From Chthoniobacter flavus Ellin428 (lineage in GTDB: Bacteria; Verrucomicrobiota; Verrucomicrobiia; Chthoniobacterales; Chthoniobacteraceae): 64,000 nucleotides of DNA. Under the pieces are notes generated by a model. That model had not been told where the DNA came from, did no database searches, and saw only the letters and a program-made list of their open reading frames with translations. A program made the position numbers and the translations under genes. The stretch lies in the NCBI RefSeq assembly GCF_000173075.1, contig NZ_ABVL01000001.1:496001-560000 (forward strand), read 5' to 3'. Below, one piece after another: positions 43,920 to 52,903 of this stretch; the first letter of the stretch is position 1, and the number at the start of each line of letters is the position of its first letter.

Positions 43920-46900
43920 CTATGCAGCTTTGTCGCTACGCACCCATTCCAGAAATATTCTTTTACATTCCCAGTCGTCTGCGGGCGCAACAACTTCCAA
44001 TGGCAACATCTCTCTGACTCGATCTGCCGCATGAGCGGCCTCACGATGTCGAGACGGCGATACAGGTTTCCATTTCGCTGCAGCCCTTCTAAAGGCCGCA
44101 TAGGCGACCTCTAGATCGCCACGCTTTTCGAGTACTTCTCCGATCCAAAAGGCCGCCCATCCTTCATTCATCAATGACATTGAGTTGCTCTGTTCTTCAA
44201 GGGCCCGAGCAGAGAAGCGAAGGCATGTAATGGCTTCATCCAAACGCGATAAAAACTGCAAACATCTCCCGATATTGCCATAGTAGTGGCCTGCTATTGT
44301 TGGTTTGTAGTTTTCGGCATTTAGGATGTCCTCCAAGTTTTGTCCGAACAGAAAATACTTCAGCGCGGCTTCGTATTCACCCGAATCTCTTCGCGCCAAT
44401 GCTAGGGTGTGACTACAATCGTAGTTGGTGTCCAGGCCAACGCTGGCTTTCAGTTCAACGCCCTTAGTGGCCCACTGTTTCGCTGCTTCAAAATCTTTGC
44501 GAAGCCATAGCGAGTATCCTCTGATGTTGCAAAGAAGAATGAAGCGGGCGTCTTTACCAGCGATGGATTTCTCAAACTTCGATAACATCAGGTCTGCTTC
44601 TCTAAAACGCCCTAACTCCGAAAGTACCCTGACCAAGTCGTCGAACACTTGATCGAGATTTGCTCTGTTTTTGTCTTCGGCATCGATTTCGAATTGACTC
44701 ACTAATTCTAGTGCGAGTCGTAGAAATTCCTCGGGATATCCGTTCAAAAGCAGGTATGCTTTGACTTCAAAAAGAGCCATCAAAGCTTCCTCGTAACGCT
44801 TGGTACGAAGGCAGAGTTCAACCTTTGCAGTCCAATTTTCCAAAACGCTGTACGGAGCGGAAGAGATCTCTGATCGGAATTTGCCGATCATGCGGTCGCA
44901 AAAGCTGATGAGTGAACTTATGAATGGTGTGCGCTCCTTTTCCTCGAAGCGATGGCGGATAAAGTCTCTGACCAAAGGATGTAATTCGATCGTATCCGCT
45001 AGGCCTCCGCCAGGAGTTTTTACCACAACCATATGTAAAGCCTTTAATGCTCGGATGGCTTTGCTGAATTGATTGTATTTGATTGCCGTCCCTAGATAGC
45101 TTGCTACTCTCTGTTCAGGTTCTGGGTGAATCAATTCTGCGAGGTAGCGGAGTACGGTTTTTTGTTTCTCATTAAGGGTGTCCCAAATATTTGGCAGAAC
45201 AGGATTCTCGATACCGGCCTCTATTCCCTTCTTTAATTTTATGATAAGCTCGTCAAAATCTGCTCGCCCTTTTCCTATCTGATTAGCGATTAGATTGAGA
45301 GCTAAAGGGTGACCGCTCGTCAATGCGTGGACCTCCGATATCTTCTCTTCCGCGCTAATAGGATCGAAGATAACGCCGCACATCTCAAAGAGCCGTCTGG
45401 TTTCCTCGATAGATAGACCAGAGAGAGGTATTTGTAAAAATGAAGTGTGGGTGTAATCAAGGCTAGGACGCCCCGTAATTAGGAATTGGCCGAGATGCGG
45501 TTGGGACATCGCGCGTTGAAACAAAATCTGCATCGTTCCAAGAGCTTTGCGTTCCTCGACGTCGACGTATTTATCGATATTATCAAAAACCAATATCGCG
45601 CGCTCTTCCGCTAATAATACTAAGAGAAGGTCTACTACGGCTTCTGAGTCAGCCGTGGCGAGTTGGGACCCACGCACTGCTCCTCGCGACACTCGTTCGA
45701 CCATCCGAACGAGTTGAGTGTGTAAGGTATTGCTCTGCTCTTTGCAATCCGCCCAATACCAATGGGCGATTTCACCTGCGGTCATTCGCATTTCAAGGTA
45801 TTTGGCCGCCAATGTTGATTTTCCATTTCCGCCAAATCCCGAAATGGCGATAACCTTAGCATTGCTTGATAGCATTATTCGCAGTTCCGTTTCTCGTCCT
45901 ACCCAGGCACTTGCTTGCGGCGGGATATCGGAACCGCCAGAAACTACTATTGACGGTGGCAATACCTCGCTTTTGGAAAGATATTCAACCTTGACTATCT
46001 TTGGTGTTGGGGATACGAGTTTTTCTCGCAGGTGAGGTAGAAAAATGTGACAATCGACGCCCTTGTAGAACAATACTCGTTGGCCGGCTAATGGTTCAAA
46101 TGCGGCTAATAGACGCGGATTGCGCTTGGCAATATCTTCCTCGTTATCAGAATAGAACGTCCAAAGTACATTTAGCGGTTCTGTCTGTTCGCTGATAACT
46201 TCCACCAAAGTTCGGGTGAAGACGTCACTCCATCCACCGTAAGCCATAACGACCAACGTGGTCTCGCGGAGGAGGTTCCGTAAACAACCTTTTAATTGCG
46301 GACGATTGCGCGTCAATTGCGCAGGCGTGTGCAAGGTGTCACTTCCGTGCCAATAGCCATGAAAATGCACCACCTTCGATGTGTCGGGGGCTAAAACATT
46401 TGTAAATTGACCGTCTGAAGGTAATACAATTGTCATTGCATTCCCCCCAGCGGCTCGGATACTCACCTCTAGTAGAGGGTCGAAATTAGAGGTCAGCAAC
46501 GGCTCAGAGAAAACGTGAGGGTGGTCGTGTACTATCTGACCGACTGCACGCACTGCGGGACGCAGGAACCATCCTTTCGGATCCGATTCGAGGCGGTCGA
46601 AGTCGAGTGGATGGGGTTCTGAAGCGGTTCTAGCCTTTAATACCGCATTTTGAATGATGTTGTTAAGCGCATCCTGTCCGCGACAATCGATGACAAACCG
46701 CATCGCCTCTTGGTAGCGTTGGGTGATGTCGGTTGAGTTTAGCAGTGTCCGCAAGGCGTCGTTTTCATCGGTCCCATCAAACATTTTTACGACTTCCTGG
46801 ACCATAGCGTTTGCGTCGGGCACGCATAGTTCGTCGGCACCAGTGCCGGGCGCGGTGAGCGCTGAGCCGAATAGAAATGTTATCTTTTCTCCCCGATTGA

Positions 46901-46952
46901 CCGCGTGTACAACTCGAGATTGGAGTCGGCCGGTTTCTGCAAAATGGTGCAT
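43920..46952 (-). CDS. SIR2-like / NB-ARC (STAND) ATPase / TPR protein, probable anti-phage defence effector
   Basis: 1010 residues. The N-terminal SIR2-like domain (about 15-260) has ITFLFGSALTAPG, LLTSNFDPLLE and a His in VVHFHGYWHG; such domains cleave NAD+ in defence systems. The STAND NTPase lies at about 345-600, with Walker A GFGGNGKST (about 372-380), Walker B AILVFDNID (about 450) and NB-ARC-type ITGRPSLDYT and SGHPLALNLIA motifs. A winged-helix-like region and C-terminal TPR-like repeats (about 690-960) would sense the trigger. This order matches SIR2-STAND (Avs-type) proteins. GGAGG lies 12 bases before the start. The gene is clearly AT-richer than its neighbours, a sign of horizontal transfer. 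Stand-alone; no partner gene is seen. Confidence 0.85.
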   Translation of the reverse strand: MHHFAETGRLQSRVVHAVNRGEKITFLFGSALTAPGTGADELCVPDANAMVQEVVKMFDGTDENDALRTLLNSTDITQRYQEAMRFVIDCRGQDALNNIIQNAVLKARTASEPHPLDFDRLESDPKGWFLRPAVRAVGQIVHDHPHVFSEPLLTSNFDPLLEVSIRAAGGNAMTIVLPSDGQFTNVLAPDTSKVVHFHGYWHGSDTLHTPAQLTRNRPQLKGCLRNLLRETTLVVMAYGGWSDVFTRTLVEVISEQTEPLNVLWTFYSDNEEDIAKRNPRLLAAFEPLAGQRVLFYKGVDCHIFLPHLREKLVSPTPKIVKVEYLSKSEVLPPSIVVSGGSDIPPQASAWVGRETELRIMLSSNAKVIAISGFGGNGKSTLAAKYLEMRMTAGEIAHWYWADCKEQSNTLHTQLVRMVERVSRGAVRGSQLATADSEAVVDLLLVLLAEERAILVFDNIDKYVDVEERKALGTMQILFQRAMSQPHLGQFLITGRPSLDYTHTSFLQIPLSGLSIEETRRLFEMCGVIFDPISAEEKISEVHALTSGHPLALNLIANQIGKGRADFDELIIKLKKGIEAGIENPVLPNIWDTLNEKQKTVLRYLAELIHPEPEQRVASYLGTAIKYNQFSKAIRALKALHMVVVKTPGGGLADTIELHPLVRDFIRHRFEEKERTPFISSLISFCDRMIGKFRSEISSAPYSVLENWTAKVELCLRTKRYEEALMALFEVKAYLLLNGYPEEFLRLALELVSQFEIDAEDKNRANLDQVFDDLVRVLSELGRFREADLMLSKFEKSIAGKDARFILLCNIRGYSLWLRKDFEAAKQWATKGVELKASVGLDTNYDCSHTLALARRDSGEYEAALKYFLFGQNLEDILNAENYKPTIAGHYYGNIGRCLQFLSRLDEAITCLRFSARALEEQSNSMSLMNEGWAAFWIGEVLEKRGDLEVAYAAFRRAAAKWKPVSPSRHREAAHAADRVREMLPLEVVAPADDWECKRIFLEWVRSDKAA

Positions 46953-47082
46953 TCGTCTATTTTTCCTCCCGGAGGGGTGATAGGGGTAATAGCGCGTAAT
47001 TACGAGGCAATTGCGAACTTTCTGGATTTGGGTTGTCGATTTTCGAGGCGGTAAGGCTGCAACGGATATTTAACGGTTTTTT

Positions 47083-47117
47083 CTCGTTCCTAAAGTTGGC
47101 GAAGCGCTTTGGGAACG
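47083..47117. repeat. Diverged CTCGTTCC..GGGAACG palindrome
   Basis: CTCGTTCCTAAAG (47083-47095) and CTTTGGGAACG (47107-47117) pair with one mismatch, 11-base loop. Related to the palindrome at 41982-42012. Lies between the divergent SIR2-STAND and DUF4240 genes. Confidence 0.55.
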
Positions 47118-47240
47118 TATCCTGCGGGTCGGAAACTCTGTTTCCAGTTCACCGCCCCGACCGCCGCAAGACAAAAATTCGCGTTGCGGATCGTTTGTCG
47201 AGGCTTGCCAAAGGCGCATCGCATCGGGGCAAGATGGGGA

Positions 47241-47744
47241 ATGACCAAGGACAAATTCTGGGAGTTGATTCAGCGGAGCTTGGACGGCAGCAGCGGTGAG
47301 ATTGATGAACAGGCCGATGTTCTCGAATCAGAGCTGATGGATCTTTCGCCAGAAGAGATTGTATCGTTTGGCGAGCATGTGGAGGCGTGCTTGCAGGAGT
47401 CTTATTCAAACGATCTTTGGGGAGCTGCTTATATCATCGCGGGTGGATGTTCCGACGATGGATTTGAATACTTCCGACGCTGGCTGGTTAGCCGCGGTCG
47501 GGAATGGTTCGAGCGGGCGGTAAAGAATCCGGATGATCTGGCGGACTACCCGCAGAACCTGTCGGATTCAGACATCGAATTTGAGGAATTCGCCTATATC
47601 GCACCCAAAGCCTACGAAGCGAAAGTGGGTAAACCGTTTCCCTACGGCAAAACGGCCCCTGACACTCTCACCGGTGAAGAATGGGAGGAGGAGGAAGAGG
47701 TATTTAGCAAGCGTTGGCCCAAGCTTTTCTCCAAGTATTGGTGA
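47241..47744 (+). CDS. DUF4240 protein
   Basis: 167 residues from ATG 47241 (MTKDKFWELIQRSLDGSSG), the family's usual start. Conserved DUF4240 features: FWELI at the N-terminus, DLWGAAYIIAGGCSDDGFEYFRRWLVSRGREWFE, and the acidic tail EEWEEEEE. Frames further 5' are open but unlike the family. Function unknown; such proteins are often encoded near LRR or DUF1963 genes. Confidence 0.8.
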   Translation: MTKDKFWELIQRSLDGSSGEIDEQADVLESELMDLSPEEIVSFGEHVEACLQESYSNDLWGAAYIIAGGCSDDGFEYFRRWLVSRGREWFERAVKNPDDLADYPQNLSDSDIEFEEFAYIAPKAYEAKVGKPFPYGKTAPDTLTGEEWEEEEEVFSKRWPKLFSKYW

Positions 47745-47830
47745 GCGTTTAGGGGCGCTTCTCCTTCAGGACTTAAAGGACGCGCTGCTTCTTGGCGGGT
47801 TCACTGGCTGCGGACAGTCGGCCAACAACT

Positions 47831-47950
47831 TTATCTCAAATTCCCCTCCGCATCGAAAGTCATCTCCGCGGGTGGGCCGGCGACTCTGGTTCGCGGATTG
47901 CGGAGCGCTTCTTCGACGAGGTTTTCGGAGACGCAGGCGCGGTCGAGGGG
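47831..47950 (-). pseudogene. Duplicated 3' end of the DUF2088 gene
   Basis: Minus-strand translation LDRACVSENLVEEALRNP-RTRVAGPP and then AEGNLR-stop matches the last 38 residues of the protein encoded at 48669-50177 (LDRAYVSENLVEEALRNP..). A handful of changes separate the copies. The reading frame and stop are kept, but homology ends abruptly at about 47950. It lies upstream of the VapBC genes and the true gene end lies downstream, so the toxin-antitoxin pair sits between two copies of the same 119-base segment. Confidence 0.75.
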
Positions 47951-48039
47951 GGAGGTAGGGGAATGGCAAATTGCAGATGGCAGATTGTGCTGAGAGGGAG
48001 GTGGTTGCTCAAAATGGGGCAAGCCGATATACTCAAGCC

Positions 48040-48267
48040 ATGAGCACCATTACGGCCATCTTGGAACCGGACGCCGACGGGACGTTGCACCTCCCGATTC
48101 CGCAGGAATTGAGGCATCAGGCGATCCGCGTGAGGGCCGAACTCGAACCCGCCTTGACGGAGGCGAGTCAGGCCGGTCTAAAGGGGTTTGGTTGCCTGCG
48201 CGGCCGGATTTCCACTGCGCCGGACTTCGATGAACCGCTGGAAGATTTCAAGGACTACATGGGATGA
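48040..48267 (+). CDS. VapB-like antitoxin
   Basis: 75 residues from ATG 48040. MSTITAILEPDADGTLHLPIPQEL resembles the AbrB/MazE or DUF2281-type N-terminus. The acidic tail DFDEPLEDFKDYMG is the usual toxin-binding part. Its stop overlaps the start of the PIN toxin (ATGA at 48264-48267). Confidence 0.75.
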   Translation: MSTITAILEPDADGTLHLPIPQELRHQAIRVRAELEPALTEASQAGLKGFGCLRGRISTAPDFDEPLEDFKDYMG

Positions 48268-48650
48268 GGGTGTTGATCGATACCCATGCGCTCATCTGGT
48301 TTTGTGAGGGCAATCCCTCTTTGAGCGCGACGGCGCGTGCAGCGATGGAGGATGCGGCGAATGAGCGTTGCGTGAGCCATGCTTCCGCTTGGGAGGTGGC
48401 GATCAAGCTGAGCTTGGGGAAGCTGCAGATCCAAGGCGGATATCAGATGCTTTTCCCGGGAGTGCTGGATGCGAATGGGTTTGCCCTTCTGCCGCCATCG
48501 GTGGCGCATTACCAAGCGCTCATTCCGTTGCCTCGGCATCATGGCGACCCATTTGATCGCCTGATTATCGCACAAGCTCAGGTCGAGGGACTGACGATTG
48601 TAACGTGCGATACTGCGTTCGCGGCGTACGGAGTTCCGCTGCTCTGGTAG
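48264..48650 (+). CDS. VapC-type PIN-domain toxin (RNase)
   Basis: 128 residues. PIN fold with acidic residues in MRVLIDTHALIWF (Asp6), SHASAWEVAIK (Glu), PFDRLIIAQA (Asp) and VTCDTAF (Asp), the usual metal-binding quartet of VapC ribonucleases. Start overlaps the antitoxin stop, the usual coupled order. Confidence 0.88.
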   Translation: MRVLIDTHALIWFCEGNPSLSATARAAMEDAANERCVSHASAWEVAIKLSLGKLQIQGGYQMLFPGVLDANGFALLPPSVAHYQALIPLPRHHGDPFDRLIIAQAQVEGLTIVTCDTAFAAYGVPLLW

Positions 48651-48668
48651 ACGGTTGCTTCGGTTTTC

Positions 48669-50177
48669 TCACCGGAGATTTCCCTCCGCATCGAAAGCCA
48701 TCTCCACCGCCGGGCCGGCGACTTTGGTGCGCGGATTGCGGAGCGCTTCTTCGACGAGGTTTTCGGAGACGTAGGCGCGATCGAGGGCGAGGGTGCTTTT
48801 GATCCGGCAGATGCGGACCTGGCGCAGGTCGGGGATGAGGCTGGTCTTGATCGCGGCCTGGATGGCCTGGCGGTCGTCGCGCAGGACCATGGGGATTTTG
48901 CCCACCGTAGCGGTGGTGGAGGTGAGGAGGTTGCAGTAGGTTTCGATGAAGTTGAATTTGCGGAAGACTTTTTCGGTGGTGAAGTCGGCCAGGCCGAGGC
49001 CGGTGGCGTTGCCTTCGGAGACGTCGGTGAGATTGAGGACGGCGATGCGGGTGATGCGCGGGTCACGCTCGGTGAGGGTGACGTCGGGGGTGGGGTAGCG
49101 GCCGACGACATTGGGGTCGAATCCGGTGCCGGAGATGTTTTTGCCGACTTCGTCGATGAGCAGGACGTCGAGGGCGTGGATGGGGACGACGGGCATGAGG
49201 CGGCGGGCGGTCTCGAGGAGTTCGGGTTCGCGGGCCTCGATGTCGCGCGCGGGGACGACGGCGATCTGGCTGGTCTCGTGATAGGCGTTTTCGATGAGGC
49301 CGATGCCGAAGAGGATTTTGCCGCTGGCCAGGGTGGCGTGGCAGAGGGCGAGGAGGTTGGCTTCCATGCGGCCGTAGCCGAGGGCGTGGCAGGTCTCGGC
49401 GCCTTTTTGTTTACCCACACCGATGACGATCATTTTGCCGAGGCCGCTTTCGATTTTGCCGCGGAAGGAGGTGTGGGGTTTGATGCGGTTGATGACGATG
49501 ATGCCATCGGCGGCGGCGGCCAGGGCATCGACGAAGGCGGGGAGGCCGGCGGGGGTGGTGCCGACCTGGACGACGTCCATGGTGGCGCGGATGGGGGCGC
49601 CGATTTTTTCCTCGGTGAAGCCCATGCGGGCGAGGACGGCGATCTGGCCCTCCGCGGTGGCGCCGCCGTGGCTGCCCATGGCCGGGAAGACGAAGGGATG
49701 GGCACCGGCCTTTTTGAGTTCGTCGACGAGGAGGCGGGTGACGAGCGGGAGATTGGCGATGCCGCGGCTGCCGGCGCCGACGGCGATGGACATGCCGGGG
49801 CGGATGGATTCGAGCACGCGGGAGGCGCGGAGTTCGGCGAGGAAAGCGGCGGGGATGTCGGAGAGCGTGGGGCGCTCGAAGGTGGTCTCGATGGGGACCA
49901 TGCGCGGGAGGGGGATGGCGTGGAGGAGCGCATGGATGGGGGAGTCGGCGGGGTTGAGGAAGTTGGCGGGGAGAGGGCTGGAGGAGGAGGGGCGAGTGCT
50001 TAGTGGAGGAGTGCTTAGTGAGGGAGTATTCGGAGCGTGGGCTTCTTGCTGGGTGATGTCAGAAGTGGGGCCAGCGTGAGCGGTGGCGCCTTTGCCGAGG
50101 GCGAGGAGAAGACCAGAGGTCGCGGTGCGGCCGAGGAAGTAGCGCCGGGTGGTGGGCTGGCGGGATTTTTTGTTCAT
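48669..50177 (-). CDS. Tat-exported LarA-like DUF2088 protein
   Basis: 502 residues from ATG 50177. Twin-arginine-like signal (PTTRRYFLGRTATSGLLLALG). A Ser/Pro-rich linker precedes a domain like the N-terminus of lactate racemase LarA (DUF2088): GMSIAVGAGSRGIANLPLV, FPAMGSHGGATAEGQ, INRIKPHTSFRGKIESGLGKM and IDEVGKNISGTGFDPNVVG. True LarA is cytoplasmic and carries a nickel-pincer cofactor; a Tat signal is unusual and would suit a protein that folds with a cofactor before export. No lar accessory genes are adjacent, so substrate is unknown. Its 3' end is duplicated at 47831-47950. Confidence 0.75.
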   Translation of the reverse strand: MNKKSRQPTTRRYFLGRTATSGLLLALGKGATAHAGPTSDITQQEAHAPNTPSLSTPPLSTRPSSSSPLPANFLNPADSPIHALLHAIPLPRMVPIETTFERPTLSDIPAAFLAELRASRVLESIRPGMSIAVGAGSRGIANLPLVTRLLVDELKKAGAHPFVFPAMGSHGGATAEGQIAVLARMGFTEEKIGAPIRATMDVVQVGTTPAGLPAFVDALAAAADGIIVINRIKPHTSFRGKIESGLGKMIVIGVGKQKGAETCHALGYGRMEANLLALCHATLASGKILFGIGLIENAYHETSQIAVVPARDIEAREPELLETARRLMPVVPIHALDVLLIDEVGKNISGTGFDPNVVGRYPTPDVTLTERDPRITRIAVLNLTDVSEGNATGLGLADFTTEKVFRKFNFIETYCNLLTSTTATVGKIPMVLRDDRQAIQAAIKTSLIPDLRQVRICRIKSTLALDRAYVSENLVEEALRNPRTKVAGPAVEMAFDAEGNLR

Positions 50178-50328
50178 GGGGAGGGGACGGGGGAATGGCT
50201 GATGGCGGATAGCGGATGCAGGCGTCGGTGAGCGCCGTTCGCTTTCGCTAGTCAGCAAGCTGGCGTTTTACTGCAATTCCCCGCCGGCAATCGAATCATT
50301 CCACTCCTGAAACGATCTCGCTTTAATT

Positions 50329-52566
50329 TCAATTGCCTTGGAGTTGGCCGACTTTCGGCCTGCGCTTGAGGAGCATGAAACCACACGCTCCCAAGATCAA
50401 CAGCCCCCCGGTGGAAGGCTCCGGCACGATAGTAACCTGCTCGGTCCAACCATCGACGGTTCCATCGGCGAAATCAGCCCCGGCAACGGGGACCGTGCTG
50501 GCGGTGACTGTTCCGAAGAGCGGATCGTACTCGTTCCCGTTATAGGAGACGGTGCCGTTCGCATTATCCAGAAGGTAATAGTGAATGTCGGCGTCGGCGA
50601 TATTCGCGCTCAGAAGATCGGTGTCGCCATTGACGAAAAATCCCCCTTCATAGGTTTGCGGGCCCGCCGCTAAATAGAAATTGATGACATTGCCGGCGGT
50701 CAGCGCAGAGGTGAATGGAGCGCCGGAGTTGAGATGGAGGACATCGTTGCCGCTCGCGGCGGCGTTGCTCCAGATCGGTGCGCCGGGAAGAGCCAGTTCA
50801 AAATTATAGGTCAGGCCGCCCGATGGGTCGGTCGCGCCGGCGGTCAGGATACCCGGGCTATTGCCGGGCCCGACGGAACCCGCACCGCCAATCGTTCCTG
50901 CGACGGTGCCATGACCACCGACTTCCGCGCCCGGATTGACCACCACGTTTCCGGCCACCGCGCCATCCACGGCCAGCTTGCCGCTGGAGACGGTCGTCCC
51001 GCCGTCGTAAGTATTCGCACCGGACAAGGTGGTCGTGCCCGTGCCTTGCTTGACGAAAGATCCGCCCGTGCCACCGATGCTGCCGGAAAAATGGGTGGAA
51101 CTGTTGTCGCCACCCGCCGTGAAAACGCCGCCTCCGATCGCCAGATTGCCGGCGCCAGTCACGGAACCGACCGTGGCCGAAGCACCGCCGGTATCGAAGG
51201 TGGCCTGGTTAGCGACGATGATCGCCGAGGTATTGCTGATCGAACCGTTTGGCCCGAGAGCCAGCGTCCCGGTGACCACGGTGGTCGGCCCGCCATAGCT
51301 GTTCGTGGCATCCAGGACCAAGGTTCCGATGCCGAGTTTGGTCAGGCCCAGGCCGGCATTCGTGATGTTACCCGAGTAGGTCAACGTTCCACCTTGTCCA
51401 GGCCCCCCGGTATCGGATGTATCGATGCCGAAAGCGGATCCCGAGGCGAACGACACGCTCGAAAGGACGCCGCCGATCGAACCGCTGCCCGAGGTGGCAT
51501 TGGTGAACTCCTGGCCGTTGAAGACCGGTTTGCTTCCACCGGCGCTCACCGCCAGGGTCGCGCCGGCCTGGACGGAAACCCGTGCCGGAAGCAGGCAACG
51601 AGGCCGCGGTCGCAAATTGGGCGATTCCGGCAGTGATCGTGGTGCCTCCGCTGTAGCTATTCGAACCGGTCAGCGTGAAGGTGCCTGCCCCCTTCAAAGT
51701 CAGGCTACCGGCGCCGTTGAGGGGCGCGCTGACGGCGAAAGCGTAGCCGCTGTTATCGAGAGTGGCACCCCCACTGCCCAAGGTGACCGTACCCACGGGG
51801 CCAGGCGCAAACGATCCCTGGAGGGAACTGCCGGTGGGGGCGGTGCCGCGCAGGGTGCCGTTGTCGATGAGGAAGGTGGTGCCGCTGGCGTGAAACGTCT
51901 GAAAATTGGCCTGGGCGCCGTTGGAGACAGTGAATGATGACGGGCCGGGAGCTCCATTGGCCACGCTCAGATTCACTCCACTCAAAGTAGAGGCGGTACC
52001 ATTGGCATTGGTTCCCGTGACCAAGAGAGTGCCGGATGGTTCATTGGGCGCCCCGTTGAGGGTCGTACCGCCATCCGACACATCCCCGTTGCAGGTCACT
52101 TGAGCCCCATCCTGAATGGTGAGCGTTCCTCGAATGATATCGTAGCCCACATACAAATTGCCGCCGACACTCAATGAAGAAGCGCTGCCGTTGGCATTCA
52201 TGCCGGTGACGGTAATGCTGCTGCCGATGGTCCCGGCGGCGGTGGCGTTAGAGTTGCCGATTTTGGCAATACCGCCCACGATGATCTGAGCCCCGTCCTG
52301 GGCGGTAATTCCGCCTTCGTCACCCACGCTCAGGGAATTGGTGACATTTAAAAGCGTGGCCGTTCCGTTATTGCTGATGCCGGTGAGGGTGATCGTCGTC
52401 GGTGAGGCGATGTTTCCGATGGAGTATTCGTCACATCGATTTGCTGGCCATCGCTATACGTGGTGCTGAGCTGCGCCCGAGCCAAAGAGCCGGCGAGCAG
52501 GATGCCGAGGCAGATCCTGAGGAAAAGAGATGAAGGGCGAGTCTGTCTCGAGATGGGATTTTTCAT
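50329..52566 (-). CDS. PEP-CTERM surface protein with autotransporter-type beta-strand repeats, two frameshifts
   Basis: Signal peptide MKNPISRQTRPSSLFLRICLGILLAGSLARA (start 52566). Glycine/asparagine/threonine-rich beta-helix repeats follow (ITVTGMNANGSASSLSVGGNLYVG; GSLTLKGAGTFTLTGSNSYSGGTTI; GTGTTTLSGANTYDGGTTV), typical of autotransporter-associated repeats. The C-terminus VPEPSTGGLLILGACGFMLLKRRPK is a PEP-CTERM sorting signal. The sequence is split into three frames: one base missing near 52423 (after VTNT) and one near 51585 (PASGT/RVSVQ). Repaired, it is about 745 residues. Exported and probably processed by an exosortase, which is not encoded in this window. Confidence 0.8.
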
Positions 52567-52903
52567 GGAATAAGAGGTTTTTGCGCCGCTCCGGATGGGT
52601 ACCGCTCCGGTCGTTATGCCGGCCCATTTTTAAGAACCAGAAAACCTTCTGCCGAATTGCGGTCGCGATGCGCTGCCCCGGAGGGAGCAATTCCAGTGCC
52701 TAAGTTGTAATACGTATGTGTGGCGTGCCGGCGATGGCCTGAGACGATCCAAGCCAAGCGCCACCGTGATCGCGCTTCGCCAGGCTTCGCGGAACCGCGC
52801 GCGTTCCTGCAGTTTTACCGAAAGCCACCGCGAAGCGTTCCGTGGGAGCCGCCGGCGCATCGATCGGCGGCCTGGAGATCGCCGCACCGAGGAGTTTCGA
52901 TCC
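52567..52903. other. 337-base intergenic region
   Basis: Contains the upstream region of the PEP-CTERM gene and the 3' side of the GH13 gene. A short repeat GCCGCTCCGGATGGGTACCGCTCCGG is visible near 52585-52612 in two halves. No gene or strong terminator seen. Confidence 0.35.

Noticed and set aside
49176..50003. Long + strand frame opposite the DUF2088 gene, rich in Gly/Asp/Ala
   Set aside because: Antisense shadow of a GC-rich gene; low-complexity composition, no motif, and the minus-strand protein is clearly homologous to a known family.
43920..50177. Complete prophage or integrative element
   Set aside because: No integrase, tRNA attachment site or phage structural gene; only a defence-like gene, a toxin-antitoxin pair and repeats are seen.
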